From assembly GCA_020851975.1 (NCBI GenBank), contig JADZBS010000032.1:1-54703 (forward strand): a stretch of DNA of 54,703 nt, written 5' to 3'. Positions 7,419-18,186 of this stretch are shown piece after piece. This DNA is from Gammaproteobacteria bacterium (GTDB lineage Bacteria > Pseudomonadota > Gammaproteobacteria > Steroidobacterales > GCA-2729495). Under the pieces are notes generated by a model. It was not told the DNA's origin, searched no databases, and was given only the letters and a program-made list of their open reading frames with translations. The position numbers and the translations under genes are program-made. The first letter of the stretch is position 1. Every line of letters starts with the position of its first letter.

Positions 7419-8720
7419 ATGCACTACCGCAGCACGCGCGGTGGCGAGGCCGTCGCCATCGAGCAGGCCATCATGAGTGGTACGGCCCCGGATGGCGGGC
7501 TCTACGTGCCGCTCGTCCTGCCGCAACTGCCGGGTGCCGCCTTCGATGGTGCCACCTCGCTGCCTGAGGTGGCGACACGACTGCTGCAACCGTTCCTCGC
7601 CGGCTCCACGCTGGAAGCGGATCTGGCGACGATCTGCGCCGAGGCGCTGGACTTCCCGGTACCGCTGCGCAGCGTGGAGGAGGGGTTGTCGGTCCTCGAA
7701 CTGTTCCACGGACCCACGGCCGCCTTCAAGGACGTCGGTGCCCGGTTCCTCGCCTCGACCATGGCGCGCATCGTGAGGCAGGGCCGTTATGCGCGACCAC
7801 CGGTGACGATCCTGGTGGCGACTTCCGGCGACACCGGTGGAGCGGTGGCCGCAGCCTTCCATCGCCGGACGGGATTCCGCGTCGTGGTGCTCTTCCCGGA
7901 AGGCCGTGTGTCGCCGCGCCAGCAGCACCAGCTCACCTGCTGGGGCGACAATGTCCTGGCACTCGCCGTACGCGGGGAGTTCGACGACTGCCAGCGGCTG
8001 GTCAAGCAGGCCTTCGCCGATGCGCAGCTGCGTACCGCCCACAACCTGTGTTCGGCGAACAGCATCAATGTCGGGCGCCTGCTGCCGCAGGCCGCCTACT
8101 ACGCCCTGTCGAGTCTCACCCATTTCCGTCGCCATGGACGGCCGGCGAGCTTCATCGTGCCGACCGGCAACCTCGGCAATGCTTTTGCCTGCGTGTGGGC
8201 GCGGCGTGTCGGCCTGCCGATCGACCGCATCGTGCTGGCGACCAACGCCAACACCACGATTGCCGATTTCCTCGCCACCGGCCAGTGGCTGCCGCGTCCC
8301 ACGGTGCCAACGCTTGCGTCCGCGATGGATGTCGGCAATCCGAGCAACATGGAGCGGTTGCGTGACCTCTGCGGTTCGGTCGAGGACCTGCGTGGCGAGG
8401 TATCGGCCGTGGCCGTGACCGACGACGAGATCCGCGCCGCCATCCGCGTGGAGTTTGATTGTCACGGGATCGCCTGGTGCCCGCACACCGCCACCGCGCT
8501 GCACGTGTACCGGCGGCTGCCGGAAGTCGAGCGGCATTCGCGTCACTGGATCGCCGTGGCCACCGCGCATCCGGCCAAGTTCGACACCATCGTTGAACCG
8601 CTGCTGGGTTGCAGCGTCGCGCTGCCGCCGGAACTCGCGCGCTTGCTCCACCTGCCGGCACACCACGAGACCATCGGCGCCGACCTTCCCGAACTCGCAG
8701 CACGGCTCGGCCGGGCCTGA
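7419..8720 (+). CDS. thrC: Threonine synthase
   Basis: 433 residues from the ATG at 7419; an in-frame GTG at 7410 is an alternative. The enzyme converts O-phosphohomoserine to threonine with pyridoxal phosphate. The start MHYRSTRG is typical of the family, FHGPTAAFKDVGARF (about residues 96-110) carries the PLP lysine, and ATSGDTGGAVAAAF and PTGNLGNAFA are the phosphate-binding loops. No homoserine kinase lies between thrA and thrC, so its substrate must come from a kinase encoded elsewhere. No Shine-Dalgarno is obvious; coupling to thrA is likely. Confidence 0.96.
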   Translation: MHYRSTRGGEAVAIEQAIMSGTAPDGGLYVPLVLPQLPGAAFDGATSLPEVATRLLQPFLAGSTLEADLATICAEALDFPVPLRSVEEGLSVLELFHGPTAAFKDVGARFLASTMARIVRQGRYARPPVTILVATSGDTGGAVAAAFHRRTGFRVVVLFPEGRVSPRQQHQLTCWGDNVLALAVRGEFDDCQRLVKQAFADAQLRTAHNLCSANSINVGRLLPQAAYYALSSLTHFRRHGRPASFIVPTGNLGNAFACVWARRVGLPIDRIVLATNANTTIADFLATGQWLPRPTVPTLASAMDVGNPSNMERLRDLCGSVEDLRGEVSAVAVTDDEIRAAIRVEFDCHGIAWCPHTATALHVYRRLPEVERHSRHWIAVATAHPAKFDTIVEPLLGCSVALPPELARLLHLPAHHETIGADLPELAARLGRA

Positions 8721-8727
8721 ACCGGTC

Positions 8728-9321
8728 ATGGACGAAGTTGCCGGTACGCTGCCCACGCCCCTGGTCACGACGCTCGTTCTCGCCATCGTCGCCGTGGCGG
8801 CGGCTGTCGGGCTGTGGTGGCGCCAGCGGCAGCGCGCCGCGCGCAGCATCCGGGCGCGCCTCACGCGGGCGGGCGTCGCATTGCTCGCCGACGTGCTGCT
8901 GCCCGACGGCGACGCCGGCGAGCTGCATGTCGAGTACCTGGTGCTGACCGGGCAGGGGATCGTGCTGGTGGACGTGCGTGACGTCGCCGGCCATGTCTTC
9001 GGCAGCGAGGCCATGCAGGAGTGGGCCGTGCTCGGTGGCAACCGCCGCCAGGCCTTCGCCAACCCGCTGCCGGCGCTCTACGATCGCGTCGCTGCCCTGC
9101 GCCGCCTGCTTCCCGACGTGCCGGTGCGCGGTGTCGTCGCCTTTACCCAGCAGGCGACCTTTACCAAGGGCGTGCCGCCCAACGTCACGCCGATCGATCG
9201 CCTGCTCGAGGAGATCGAGGCCGAGCGCAGCAGCGAGGATGCGGTACTCCGCGCCGTGCTCGAGGCGGCGTGGGCACGGCTCGGTGCGGCCGCACAGCCT
9301 CGCCGCAGCGGCAGCAGCTGA
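8728..9321 (+). CDS. Membrane-anchored NERD-like domain protein
   Basis: 197 residues. A single N-terminal transmembrane segment (about residues 12-31) is followed by a basic stretch (RQRQRAARS), then a region resembling the NERD nuclease-related domain: GELHVEYLVLTGQGIVLVDVRDVAGHVFGSE (residues about 64-94, shown here as one motif in two parts, GELHVEYLV and GIVLVDVRDVAG). In nuclease-type NERD domains the catalytic set is D...ExK; here Glu69, Asp82 and Arg84 occupy those places, so activity is doubtful. The gene starts 7 bp after thrC and is probably co-transcribed with it. Confidence 0.65.
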   Translation: MDEVAGTLPTPLVTTLVLAIVAVAAAVGLWWRQRQRAARSIRARLTRAGVALLADVLLPDGDAGELHVEYLVLTGQGIVLVDVRDVAGHVFGSEAMQEWAVLGGNRRQAFANPLPALYDRVAALRRLLPDVPVRGVVAFTQQATFTKGVPPNVTPIDRLLEEIEAERSSEDAVLRAVLEAAWARLGAAAQPRRSGSS

Positions 9322-9473
9322 AGCCACCCGGGATGAGTGAGGCGGTCGAGGCCAACTGACCGGCAATCGCTGACCCGATGGCCAGGCAACGGCACAGGGC
9401 ATACGATGCAAGGCACGCCGGCAGGCCAGCGGTGCATCCGGCGCGGCAGTGGATGATCGGGTGGGGTTCGTTC

Positions 9474-10424
9474 ATGCGGCACGGTCGTGGCACCAGGTGC
9501 AGAGCCTTCTTCCTCATCGCCGTGGCGTTGGTCTCGCCCATGGCCGTGTCGGCGGAATCAGCCTGGCGTGTCCTGGAGAATCCATGGTTTCGCAGCCTGA
9601 CCAACACGAATGTCGAAAGGGCGCGGGAACTCATCGAGGAGCTCGACCGCTTCAGGGTTGGTGTCCAGAAAATTGCAGATGTCAGGTTGCCGACTGGTGC
9701 AGCGCCGACACTGGTGGTGATTTTCGATACCGCCAGGGAGTTTCACGAGTACAGCTGGGCACGAGACATCGGTGGTTACACCCTGTTATCCGCCGAAGGT
9801 TTGCCGGAATTGACAATCGTTCTGCCGGCCAGGGGAACCAATAGCGACGAGTTCCATACCATCCGGCACGAATACGTTCACACCCTCAACCGGTACCGTG
9901 CGGTGCAGTTCCCGCGGTGGTATGAAGAAGGCATTGCCGAAGTCTTGTCCTTGATGGAGATCCGGGGTGCTGACATCACGGTGGGCCTCCTGCCGAAAGA
10001 GCGCTTTGAGACGATGGCCTACGCCAAACGGTCCGGATTGAGAGTGTGGCGGTCTTTCGACGACATCGTCAGCGGGGATCTCCTGGCGCACGACCGCAGT
10101 GGCTTTGCCCACTACGCACAGTACTGGCTGCTGGCTCACTATCTGACCTTCGGCAGGCCGGATCTCCGGCAGGATCTCGACAGGTGCCTGGTTCTTTCCG
10201 ACGGCATGATGAAGCCGTTGGACGCCTTCCGGAATGCATTCGGAATGACGCCCGAAGAAATGTGGGATGGCGAGATGCGGCAGTATCTCTGGAATGTCCC
10301 GGCCCGTCGCTTCAGGCTGAAAAGCCCGATTGTTGCTGAACCTTTTCGTGTGAAACCTGCTGACACTGCAGAGGTTCAGGTCACCTTGTCGGCGATCAGG
10401 GCCTATGTAGAGAAACGGGAATAA
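9474..10424 (+). CDS. Secreted zinc metallopeptidase-like protein (gluzincin type)
   Basis: 316 residues. The N-terminus has a basic region and a hydrophobic core ending near AVSAESAW, a classical signal peptide, so the protein should be periplasmic or secreted. HEYVH at residues 132-136 supplies the HExxH zinc motif and WYEEGIAE (149-156) supplies the third ligand, probably Glu152, as in MA-clan peptidases with a short helix-loop. The C-terminal part has FAHYAQYWLLAHYL and MTPEEMWDGEM, usual for this fold. Codon use is visibly less GC-rich than the neighbours. Substrate unknown. Confidence 0.75.
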   Translation: MRHGRGTRCRAFFLIAVALVSPMAVSAESAWRVLENPWFRSLTNTNVERARELIEELDRFRVGVQKIADVRLPTGAAPTLVVIFDTAREFHEYSWARDIGGYTLLSAEGLPELTIVLPARGTNSDEFHTIRHEYVHTLNRYRAVQFPRWYEEGIAEVLSLMEIRGADITVGLLPKERFETMAYAKRSGLRVWRSFDDIVSGDLLAHDRSGFAHYAQYWLLAHYLTFGRPDLRQDLDRCLVLSDGMMKPLDAFRNAFGMTPEEMWDGEMRQYLWNVPARRFRLKSPIVAEPFRVKPADTAEVQVTLSAIRAYVEKRE

Positions 10425-10441
10425 GACCTCGGGGTCAGGTG

Positions 10442-10474
10442 CCGGGTCGAAGTTCCGAAGTTCTTCGACGCCGG
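10442..10474. terminator. Hairpin between convergent genes, possible bidirectional terminator
   Basis: CCGGGTCGAAG (10442-10452) pairs with CTTCGAC-G-CCGG (10463-10473) to form about 11 base pairs with one bulged base around a 10-nt loop. It lies between the stop of the metallopeptidase gene and the stop of tatD, which face each other. There is no run of T, so a classical intrinsic terminator is not shown. Confidence 0.35.
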
Positions 10475-10495
10475 TTCGGGTCGCGGCCACAAGCG

Positions 10496-11320
10496 TTACG
10501 ATCGTGGCTCCGGCTCCAGCCCGAACAACCGCTCGGCATTGCGCGTCGAGGCTACCGCCACGTCCGCGGCCGTGGCCTTCATGCAACGGGCCACCATGCC
10601 GAGGACCTCCGGCAGGAACGCCGGTTCGTTGCGCCGGCTGGTGGTGCGGGAACCGAGCGTGCGCGGCAGCAGGTAGGGGGCATCGGTCTCGATCAGCAGG
10701 CGATCGAGAGGCAGCCCGGTTACGGCGTCGCGCAGATCGGTGCCGCGGCGCTCGTCGCAGATCCAGCCGGTGATGCCGACGTACAGGCCCAGTGCGAGAT
10801 AGGCCTCCATCTGCGCGCGGGTGCCCGTGAAGCAATGGGCCACGCCGCCGATGATCTCACCCTGGTGCTCGCGCAGGATGGCGAGAAAATCCTCGTGGGC
10901 GTCACGCTGGTGGAGGAACACGGGTTTGCCGACGACGGCGGCCAGGCCGAGCTGGCGCTCGAAGGCGAGGCGCTGGTCGGCGCGTGGTGAGAGGTCGCGG
11001 AAATAGTCGAGCCCGCACTCGCCGATGGCAACGACCTCGGGATGCGCTGCCAGCGCAACCAGGTCCTGCGCCGTGTCGGCCGCGAACTCCAGTGCGTGGT
11101 GGGGATGAATTCCTGCCGTCGCATGGAGCCGGCGGGGAAAGCGCCGTGCCAGGGCGAGCGCCTCGCGGCTGGAAGCAACCGTGCTGCCCGTGACGATCAT
11201 GCGCCCGACACCGGCCGCTGCTGCGCGGGCGATGACCTCGGCCCGGTCGTGATCGAAACTGTCGTGGGTGAGATTCACCCCGATGTCGATCAGCGTGCTC
11301 ACGACACGATGCCCTGCCAT
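10496..11320 (-). CDS. tatD: TatD family 3'-5' DNA/RNA exonuclease
   Basis: 274 residues. The N-terminus LIDIGVNLTHDSF matches true TatD rather than its paralogues YcfH/YjjV. Metal-binding and signature motifs are all present: GIHPHH, IGECGLDYFRD, FLHQRDAHEDF, VAHCFTG and LIETDAPYLLPR. TatD is a metal-dependent exonuclease with a role in DNA damage repair. The ATG overlaps the sirtuin stop as TGATG, so the two genes are coupled. A GTG at 11302 would trim six residues. Confidence 0.93.
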   Translation of the reverse strand: MAGHRVVSTLIDIGVNLTHDSFDHDRAEVIARAAAAGVGRMIVTGSTVASSREALALARRFPRRLHATAGIHPHHALEFAADTAQDLVALAAHPEVVAIGECGLDYFRDLSPRADQRLAFERQLGLAAVVGKPVFLHQRDAHEDFLAILREHQGEIIGGVAHCFTGTRAQMEAYLALGLYVGITGWICDERRGTDLRDAVTGLPLDRLLIETDAPYLLPRTLGSRTTSRRNEPAFLPEVLGMVARCMKATAADVAVASTRNAERLFGLEPEPRS

Positions 11321-12058
11321 CAGGCCAGCGCCGCGGCGAGGGCCGGCAGCAACTGGCCGGCAGCGCCCTGCAGCGCGTAGTCGGCGGAGGACGTGAGCGG
11401 CGTCTCGGCCGGGTTGATCTCGACGATCACGGCCCCGGCCTCGCGGGCGAGTCGCGCCAGCCCGGCGGCGGGTTCGACCAGCGCCGACGTGCCGACGGAG
11501 ACGAAGAGATCGCAGCGGGCCACGGCGGATTGTGACTGGACCAGGCAGGCCCGGGGAATCGGTTCGCCGAACCAGACCACGTCGGGGCGCACCATCCCCC
11601 CGCAACGCGGACAACGGGGCGGGCGGCGCGTGCCGCGCACGTCGACGTCGACGAGTTCCTGATCCATCGAACAGCGGTTGCGGTGGATGTTGCCGTGAAA
11701 CTCCACGACTTGCCGGCTGCCAGCCTGCTGGTGCAGGCCATCGACGTTCTGCGTGACCAGCGTGAGCCGCGGGACGAGCCGCTCGAGGGCCGCCAGGGCG
11801 AGGTGGCCGGCGTTCGGGCGGGCAGCAGCGATCTGCTCGCGGCGCCACTGGTACCACTGCCAGACGAGGTCCGGGTCGCGCACGAAGGCATCCGGTGTCG
11901 CCAGTTCCTCGGGCCGGAACCGGGCCCATAGCCCGGTCAGGGCGTCGCGAAACGTCGGGATGCCGCTCTCGGCGGAGATGCCCGCACCGGTGAGCACGAC
12001 CACATGACGGGCCCGCCGCAGCCCGTCGAGCAGCTGCAGCGGGAGCGGTAGGACGGCC

Positions 12059-12078
<20 letters not shown>
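11320..12078 (-). CDS. cobB: Sirtuin-type NAD-dependent protein deacylase (CobB-like, class III)
   Basis: 252 residues. NAD-binding motifs [15 protein letters not shown] (31-45) and [12 protein letters not shown] are followed by FHGNI with the catalytic His, the cysteine region RCSMD...PRCPRCGG and [17 protein letters not shown]. Tyr76 and Arg79 (WYQWRR) match the Tyr-x2-Arg pair of class III sirtuins, which favour succinyl or malonyl lysine. The ATG at 12078 lies inside the end of acnA (20-nt overlap), and the stop overlaps the tatD start, so acnA, this gene and tatD form a coupled unit. Confidence 0.9.
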
Positions 12079-14737
<2,659 letters not shown>

Positions 14738-14835
14738 TGAAAAGTCTCCATGCTGATGTGGGGCGTGGGCCAGCGGCGGCCCCCGGCCGTCGCGGACCCG
14801 CGTTTCTGGCGGCTGCGCTGAGGAGGCTGGGGCAT

Positions 14836-14855
14836 GCTGTTCCCTCGGGAACAGC
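14836..14855. promoter_or_regulatory. Near-perfect 20-bp palindrome at the predicted acnA transcription start
   Basis: GCTGTTCCC (14836-14844) and GGGAACAGC (14847-14855) are exact inverted repeats of 9 bp with a 2-bp centre (TC). The site begins about six bases downstream of a TATAAT box on the acnA strand, so it covers the expected transcription start. This is the arrangement of an operator for a dimeric repressor. It could also fold in the acnA leader RNA or at the end of the mnmA transcript, but no U tract follows. I cannot name the regulator. Confidence 0.55.
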
Positions 14856-14860
14856 GCGGC

Positions 14861-14866
14861 ATTATA
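14861..14866 (-). promoter_or_regulatory. TATAAT -10 box of the acnA promoter, overlapping the mnmA stop codon
   Basis: A consensus TATAAT on the minus strand lies 124 bp before the acnA ATG and overlaps the TAA of mnmA. The matching -35 region is weak (GGTGAT at 17-bp spacing). A promoter needing an activator, or controlled by the adjacent palindrome, would fit. Confidence 0.5.
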
Positions 14867-15962
14867 GCGGAAGGGCCCGGTCGATCACCGCTCCGCCAAG
14901 GCACTGGAGGCCCCGGTAGATCACTGCATACTGGCCGGGCGCTGGCGCCCACAGTGGTGCCTCGGCGTCGATCGTGAGCGCACCCGCGTCGTCGGCGGCG
15001 ACCGTACAGTTCACCGGTCGCTGGCGGTGGCGGATCCGGACCGAGACCTGCAACGGGCTGGCTGCCAGCTCTCCGGTCACGTCACTGTCGAGCCACCGGG
15101 CTGGTCCGGTCACGAGGTGGCGGGACCACAGCAGGGGATGATCGCGGCCCTGCACGACGATGAGCGCGTTGCGTGCCGGATCCTTGCCGGCCGCGTACCA
15201 CGGCTCCTCGCTGCTGCCGGCAACACCGCCGATGCCGAGGCCGGTGCGCTGGCCCGGGGTATGGAACATCAGCCCTGCGTGCTCGCCGAGCTGCCGGCCC
15301 TCCGGGGTGATGATGGGTCCGGGTGCGCCCTGCAGGTAGCGAGCGAGAAACTCGCGAAACGGTCGCTCGCCGATGAAGCAGATCCCCGTGCTGTCCGGCC
15401 GGTCGTGGCTGGCCAGGCCGGCGGCGTTGGCGCGGCTGCGGACTTCGGCTTTCGTCAGCTCGCCGAGGGGGAATTCCGTGAGCGCGAGCGCTTCCGGCCT
15501 CACCGCATGCAGGAAGTACGTCTGGTCCTTGTTCTCGTCAACCGCGCGCAGCAGTTTCACCACGCCATCCTGGTGCTCGAGCCGCGCGTAGTGGCCGGTG
15601 GCGATGCGCTCGGCGCCGAGGCGGTGTGCATGCTGCAGGAAAGCGTCGAACTTGATGTGACGGTTGCAGAGCACGTCGGGGTTCGGCGTCCGGCCGGCAC
15701 GGTAGTCGTCGAGAAAGCTGGCGAAGACCTGCTCGCGATACTCCGCGGCGAAGTTCACGCGGTGCAGGGGTATGCCGAGGTCGTCGCAGACGCGGCGCGC
15801 CGCCTGCAGGTCGGCGGCGGCGCTGCAGTAGGCGTCGTCTTCCTCCCAGTTCGTCATGTGCAGGCCGTGCACCTCGTGTCCGGCCTCGAGCAGGCGCAGC
15901 GCGGCAACGGCGGAGTCGACCCCACCGGAAATTCCCACGACGATGCGCTTCGGCGCCGGCAC
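14862..15962 (-). CDS. mnmA: tRNA-specific 2-thiouridylase MnmA
   Basis: 366 residues. It puts sulfur on uridine 34 of tRNA-Lys, -Glu and -Gln. The PP-loop is GISGGVDSA (residues 10-18); catalytic cysteines are Cys99 in [12 protein letters not shown] and the second Cys (about 196) in [17 protein letters not shown] and DQTYFLHAV are also present. The start is GTG at 15962, six bases downstream of a GCTAGAAT element, so the mRNA may be leaderless. In many gammaproteobacteria hflD lies between mnmA and purB; here a different small gene does. Confidence 0.96.
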   Translation of the reverse strand: MPAPKRIVVGISGGVDSAVAALRLLEAGHEVHGLHMTNWEEDDAYCSAAADLQAARRVCDDLGIPLHRVNFAAEYREQVFASFLDDYRAGRTPNPDVLCNRHIKFDAFLQHAHRLGAERIATGHYARLEHQDGVVKLLRAVDENKDQTYFLHAVRPEALALTEFPLGELTKAEVRSRANAAGLASHDRPDSTGICFIGERPFREFLARYLQGAPGPIITPEGRQLGEHAGLMFHTPGQRTGLGIGGVAGSSEEPWYAAGKDPARNALIVVQGRDHPLLWSRHLVTGPARWLDSDVTGELAASPLQVSVRIRHRQRPVNCTVAADDAGALTIDAEAPLWAPAPGQYAVIYRGLQCLGGAVIDRALPL

Positions 15963-15968
15963 GGGTGG

Positions 15969-15976
15969 ATTCTAGC
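15969..15976 (-). promoter_or_regulatory. GCTAGAAT -10 element of mnmA, six bases from the GTG start
   Basis: On the minus strand the sequence TTGCTAGAATCCACCCGTG contains a TG-C-TAGAAT extended -10 and reaches the mnmA GTG after only six bases. The predicted transcription start falls on or next to the start codon. The same octamer occurs before aroG and pgsA. Confidence 0.5.
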
Positions 15977-16020
15977 AATGCAGGACGAGGGCCAGCCGCC
16001 GGGGGGTGCCCGGTGGCGGG

Positions 16021-16518
16021 TCAGACGCGGACTTCGCGGAACTCCTGGCCGGGCTCCGAGACGTTCCAGATGCTGTCGAAGAGCTCGAGGTAGCGGCGCG
16101 TGACCAGCGGGTCATAGCTGTCGGCGATGCCTTCCCAGCGGGCCGAGTCCACGCGGTAGAGCAAGGCTTCGTCATCGGCGATGAGCAGCGCCTCGCGATG
16201 ACCCTGGTAGTCGGGGTGGGCGTTGCGCAGTTCGATGTAGGTGTTCAGCCGCCGTGCCATGCCGACGAACCGGTTGCCGTTGCGGATGGCGCGCGCGGGA
16301 TCGCTGACGAGGACGCGGATGCGGGCGTAGCGTTTGGACAGGACCAGGCGCTTGGCCACGTCGAGGAACTCTTCGTGATCGTAGATGCCAGGCTCCATGT
16401 CCGGCGTGAGGATGGCGAGCGAGCGCTTCGCGCAGGCCGCGATGGCAACAGCCGCGGTCCTGGTTTCCTCCCTGGAGGAGAGAATCCAGCGTCGGTTCTG
16501 GATGCGTTCGGCCCGCAT
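16021..16518 (-). CDS. Conserved protein of unknown function (DUF7931-like)
   Basis: 165 residues from the ATG at 16518. Readable conserved blocks are RRTAAVAIAACAKRSLAILTP-like helix/strand (in EETRTAAVAIAACAKRSL), IRVLVSDPARAIRNGNRF, MARRLNTYIELR and LLIADDEALLYRVDSARWEG. This pattern resembles an uncharacterised gammaproteobacterial family found alone or next to GNAT acetyltransferases; I know no assigned activity. It lies between purB and mnmA on the same strand. Upstream in-frame ATGs would add Arg/Cys-rich residues that look like read-through of non-coding DNA. Confidence 0.6.
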   Translation of the reverse strand: MRAERIQNRRWILSSREETRTAAVAIAACAKRSLAILTPDMEPGIYDHEEFLDVAKRLVLSKRYARIRVLVSDPARAIRNGNRFVGMARRLNTYIELRNAHPDYQGHREALLIADDEALLYRVDSARWEGIADSYDPLVTRRYLELFDSIWNVSEPGQEFREVRV

Positions 16519-16699
16519 TCGCACGGCGCTCCTGGTACGGCATCGGCTGCCGCACGCGACGACGCATCTCGCGGAGAGCATGGCGTGGCTGGCGTGGGCA
16601 GCGCTGGCTGCACGCGGCAGTCTACGGGGGTGACCCGCGGCCAGGTGTCGATTGCGTCACGGTTTGCCGCAGCGGCAGCCGGCCGCGGGGAAGGGACGT
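16519..16699. other. Intergenic gap of about 180 bp with no gene recognised
   Basis: This stretch lies between the end of purB and the start of the small unknown gene, both on the minus strand. It is GC-rich and contains TGCCGCAGCGGCA, a short inverted repeat that could form a weak hairpin after purB. I see no convincing promoter, RNA gene or terminator with a T tract. Confidence 0.4.
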
Positions 16700-18091
16700 T
16701 CAGCACGCGGGCGGGCGCGGCTCCAGGGTGGCTACGAGTTGCTCGGCCAGGCCGGTGTAGGTGGCGGGCGTGAGCTGCAGCAGCGCGTCGCGAACCGGCC
16801 GTGGCAGGTCCAGTCCCGCGATGAAGGTGCGCAGATCGTCCGGCCGCAGTTGCCGGCCGCGGGTGAGTGCCTTGAGCTGCTCGTAGGCGTCGGCATGGCC
16901 GTGGCGGCGCAGAACGGTCTGCACCGCCTCGCCTAGAACCTCCCAGTTCGCCTCCAGATCGGCAGCCATGCGCACCGGGTCGGCGTCGAGCTTCTCCAGC
17001 CCGGCGAGCAGCGACCGGCAGGCGAGCAGTCCGTGCGCGATCGCCACGCCGACATTGCGCAGCACGGTGGAGTCCGACAGGTCGCGCTGCCAGCGTGAAA
17101 CCGGCAGCTTGGCGGAGAAGTGATGGAGCAGCGCGTTGGCCACGCCCAGGTTGCCCTCGGCATTCTCGAAATCGATCGGGTTGACCTTGTGCGGCATGGT
17201 CGATGAACCCACTTCGCTCGGGCGCTGCCGCTGGCGGAAGTACCCGATCGAGATGTAGCCCCACAGGTCGCGCGCAGCGTCGAGAAGCACGGTGTTCAGG
17301 CGAGCCAGGGCATCGAAGTACTCGGCCATCCAGTCGTGCGGTTCGATCTGCGTCGTGAACGGGTTGGCCTGCAGACCGAGCGACTCGATGAATCGGCGTG
17401 AGATCCCCGGCCAGTCGACGCCCGGATAGGCCACGACATGGGCGTTGAAATTGCCGACCGCGCCGTTGAGCTTGGCCAGGACCACGACGGACTCGAGCGA
17501 GGCGAGCTGACGCTCGAGCCGCCAGGCGATGTTGGCCAGTTCCTTGCCGATCGTGGTCGGGCTCGCGGGCTGCCCGTGCGTGCGCGACAGCATGGCCATG
17601 CCGGCGGTCGACCGTGCCATGGCACGCAGGCGCACCGCGAGTGCGCGTACGGCCGGCACGATCTGCTCGTCGCGTGCGGCACGCAGGATCAGCGCGTAGG
17701 CGATGTTGTTGATGTCCTCCGACGTGCAGGCAAAGTGCACGAAGGGCCGCAGGCGCGCCAGTTCCGAGCCCTCGGCGAGCCGCTCGGCGAGGTAGTACTC
17801 CACCGCCTTGACGTCGTGGTTGGTGATGCTCTCGATGGCCTTGACGCGCGCGGCCTCCTGGAAGCCGAAGCCGTCGACCAGTCGGTCGAGCCAGTCGTGG
17901 ACCACCGGCGACACCGGCGGAAAGTCGGGCAGGGCGGCGTGCTTGGCCAGGAACTGGAGCCAGCGGACCTCGGTGAGCACGCGCCGGCGGATCAGGCCTT
18001 GCTCGCTGAACAGTTCGCGGCAGGCGTCACATTTCGCTGCGTAGCGTCCGTCGAGCGGGGAGATTGCCGTGAGTGCGAGCTCTGCGTCCAT
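16700..18091 (-). CDS. purB: Adenylosuccinate lyase
   Basis: 463 residues, E. coli-type PurB (longer than the Bacillus form). It removes fumarate from SAICAR and from adenylosuccinate in purine synthesis. The N-terminus LTAISPLDGRYAAK is diagnostic, the family signature SSTMPHKVNPIDFENAEGN lies at about residues 296-314, and TCSEDINNIAY-type CTSEDINN and SRTHGQPASPTTIGKE are present. It is divergent from fumC, whose product acts on the fumarate released here. Confidence 0.96.
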   Translation of the reverse strand: MDAELALTAISPLDGRYAAKCDACRELFSEQGLIRRRVLTEVRWLQFLAKHAALPDFPPVSPVVHDWLDRLVDGFGFQEAARVKAIESITNHDVKAVEYYLAERLAEGSELARLRPFVHFACTSEDINNIAYALILRAARDEQIVPAVRALAVRLRAMARSTAGMAMLSRTHGQPASPTTIGKELANIAWRLERQLASLESVVVLAKLNGAVGNFNAHVVAYPGVDWPGISRRFIESLGLQANPFTTQIEPHDWMAEYFDALARLNTVLLDAARDLWGYISIGYFRQRQRPSEVGSSTMPHKVNPIDFENAEGNLGVANALLHHFSAKLPVSRWQRDLSDSTVLRNVGVAIAHGLLACRSLLAGLEKLDADPVRMAADLEANWEVLGEAVQTVLRRHGHADAYEQLKALTRGRQLRPDDLRTFIAGLDLPRPVRDALLQLTPATYTGLAEQLVATLEPRPPAC

Positions 18092-18112
18092 GTCCGACCG
18101 CGGGGAAACCCC

Positions 18113-18118
18113 TATACT
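18113..18118 (+). promoter_or_regulatory. Probable -10 box (TATACT) of the fumC promoter
   Basis: TATACT lies 69 bp before the fumC ATG in the 95-bp gap between divergent purB and fumC. It is preceded by GGGGAAACCCC, a short inverted repeat. The -35 region is poor. On the opposite strand TATGAT in the same gap could serve purB. Confidence 0.4.
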
Positions 18119-18186
18119 TTGCGGTCCGCATCATACACCAACGGCTTGCGGGACCCGGACGCACGGGCCCGGCCGAGGACCAGTCG

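Noticed and set aside
11600..11700. Sirtuin seeming to lack one zinc-finger cysteine
   Set aside because: E. coli CobB, as I recall it, also has an irregular first cysteine pair, so this is probably normal for the class.
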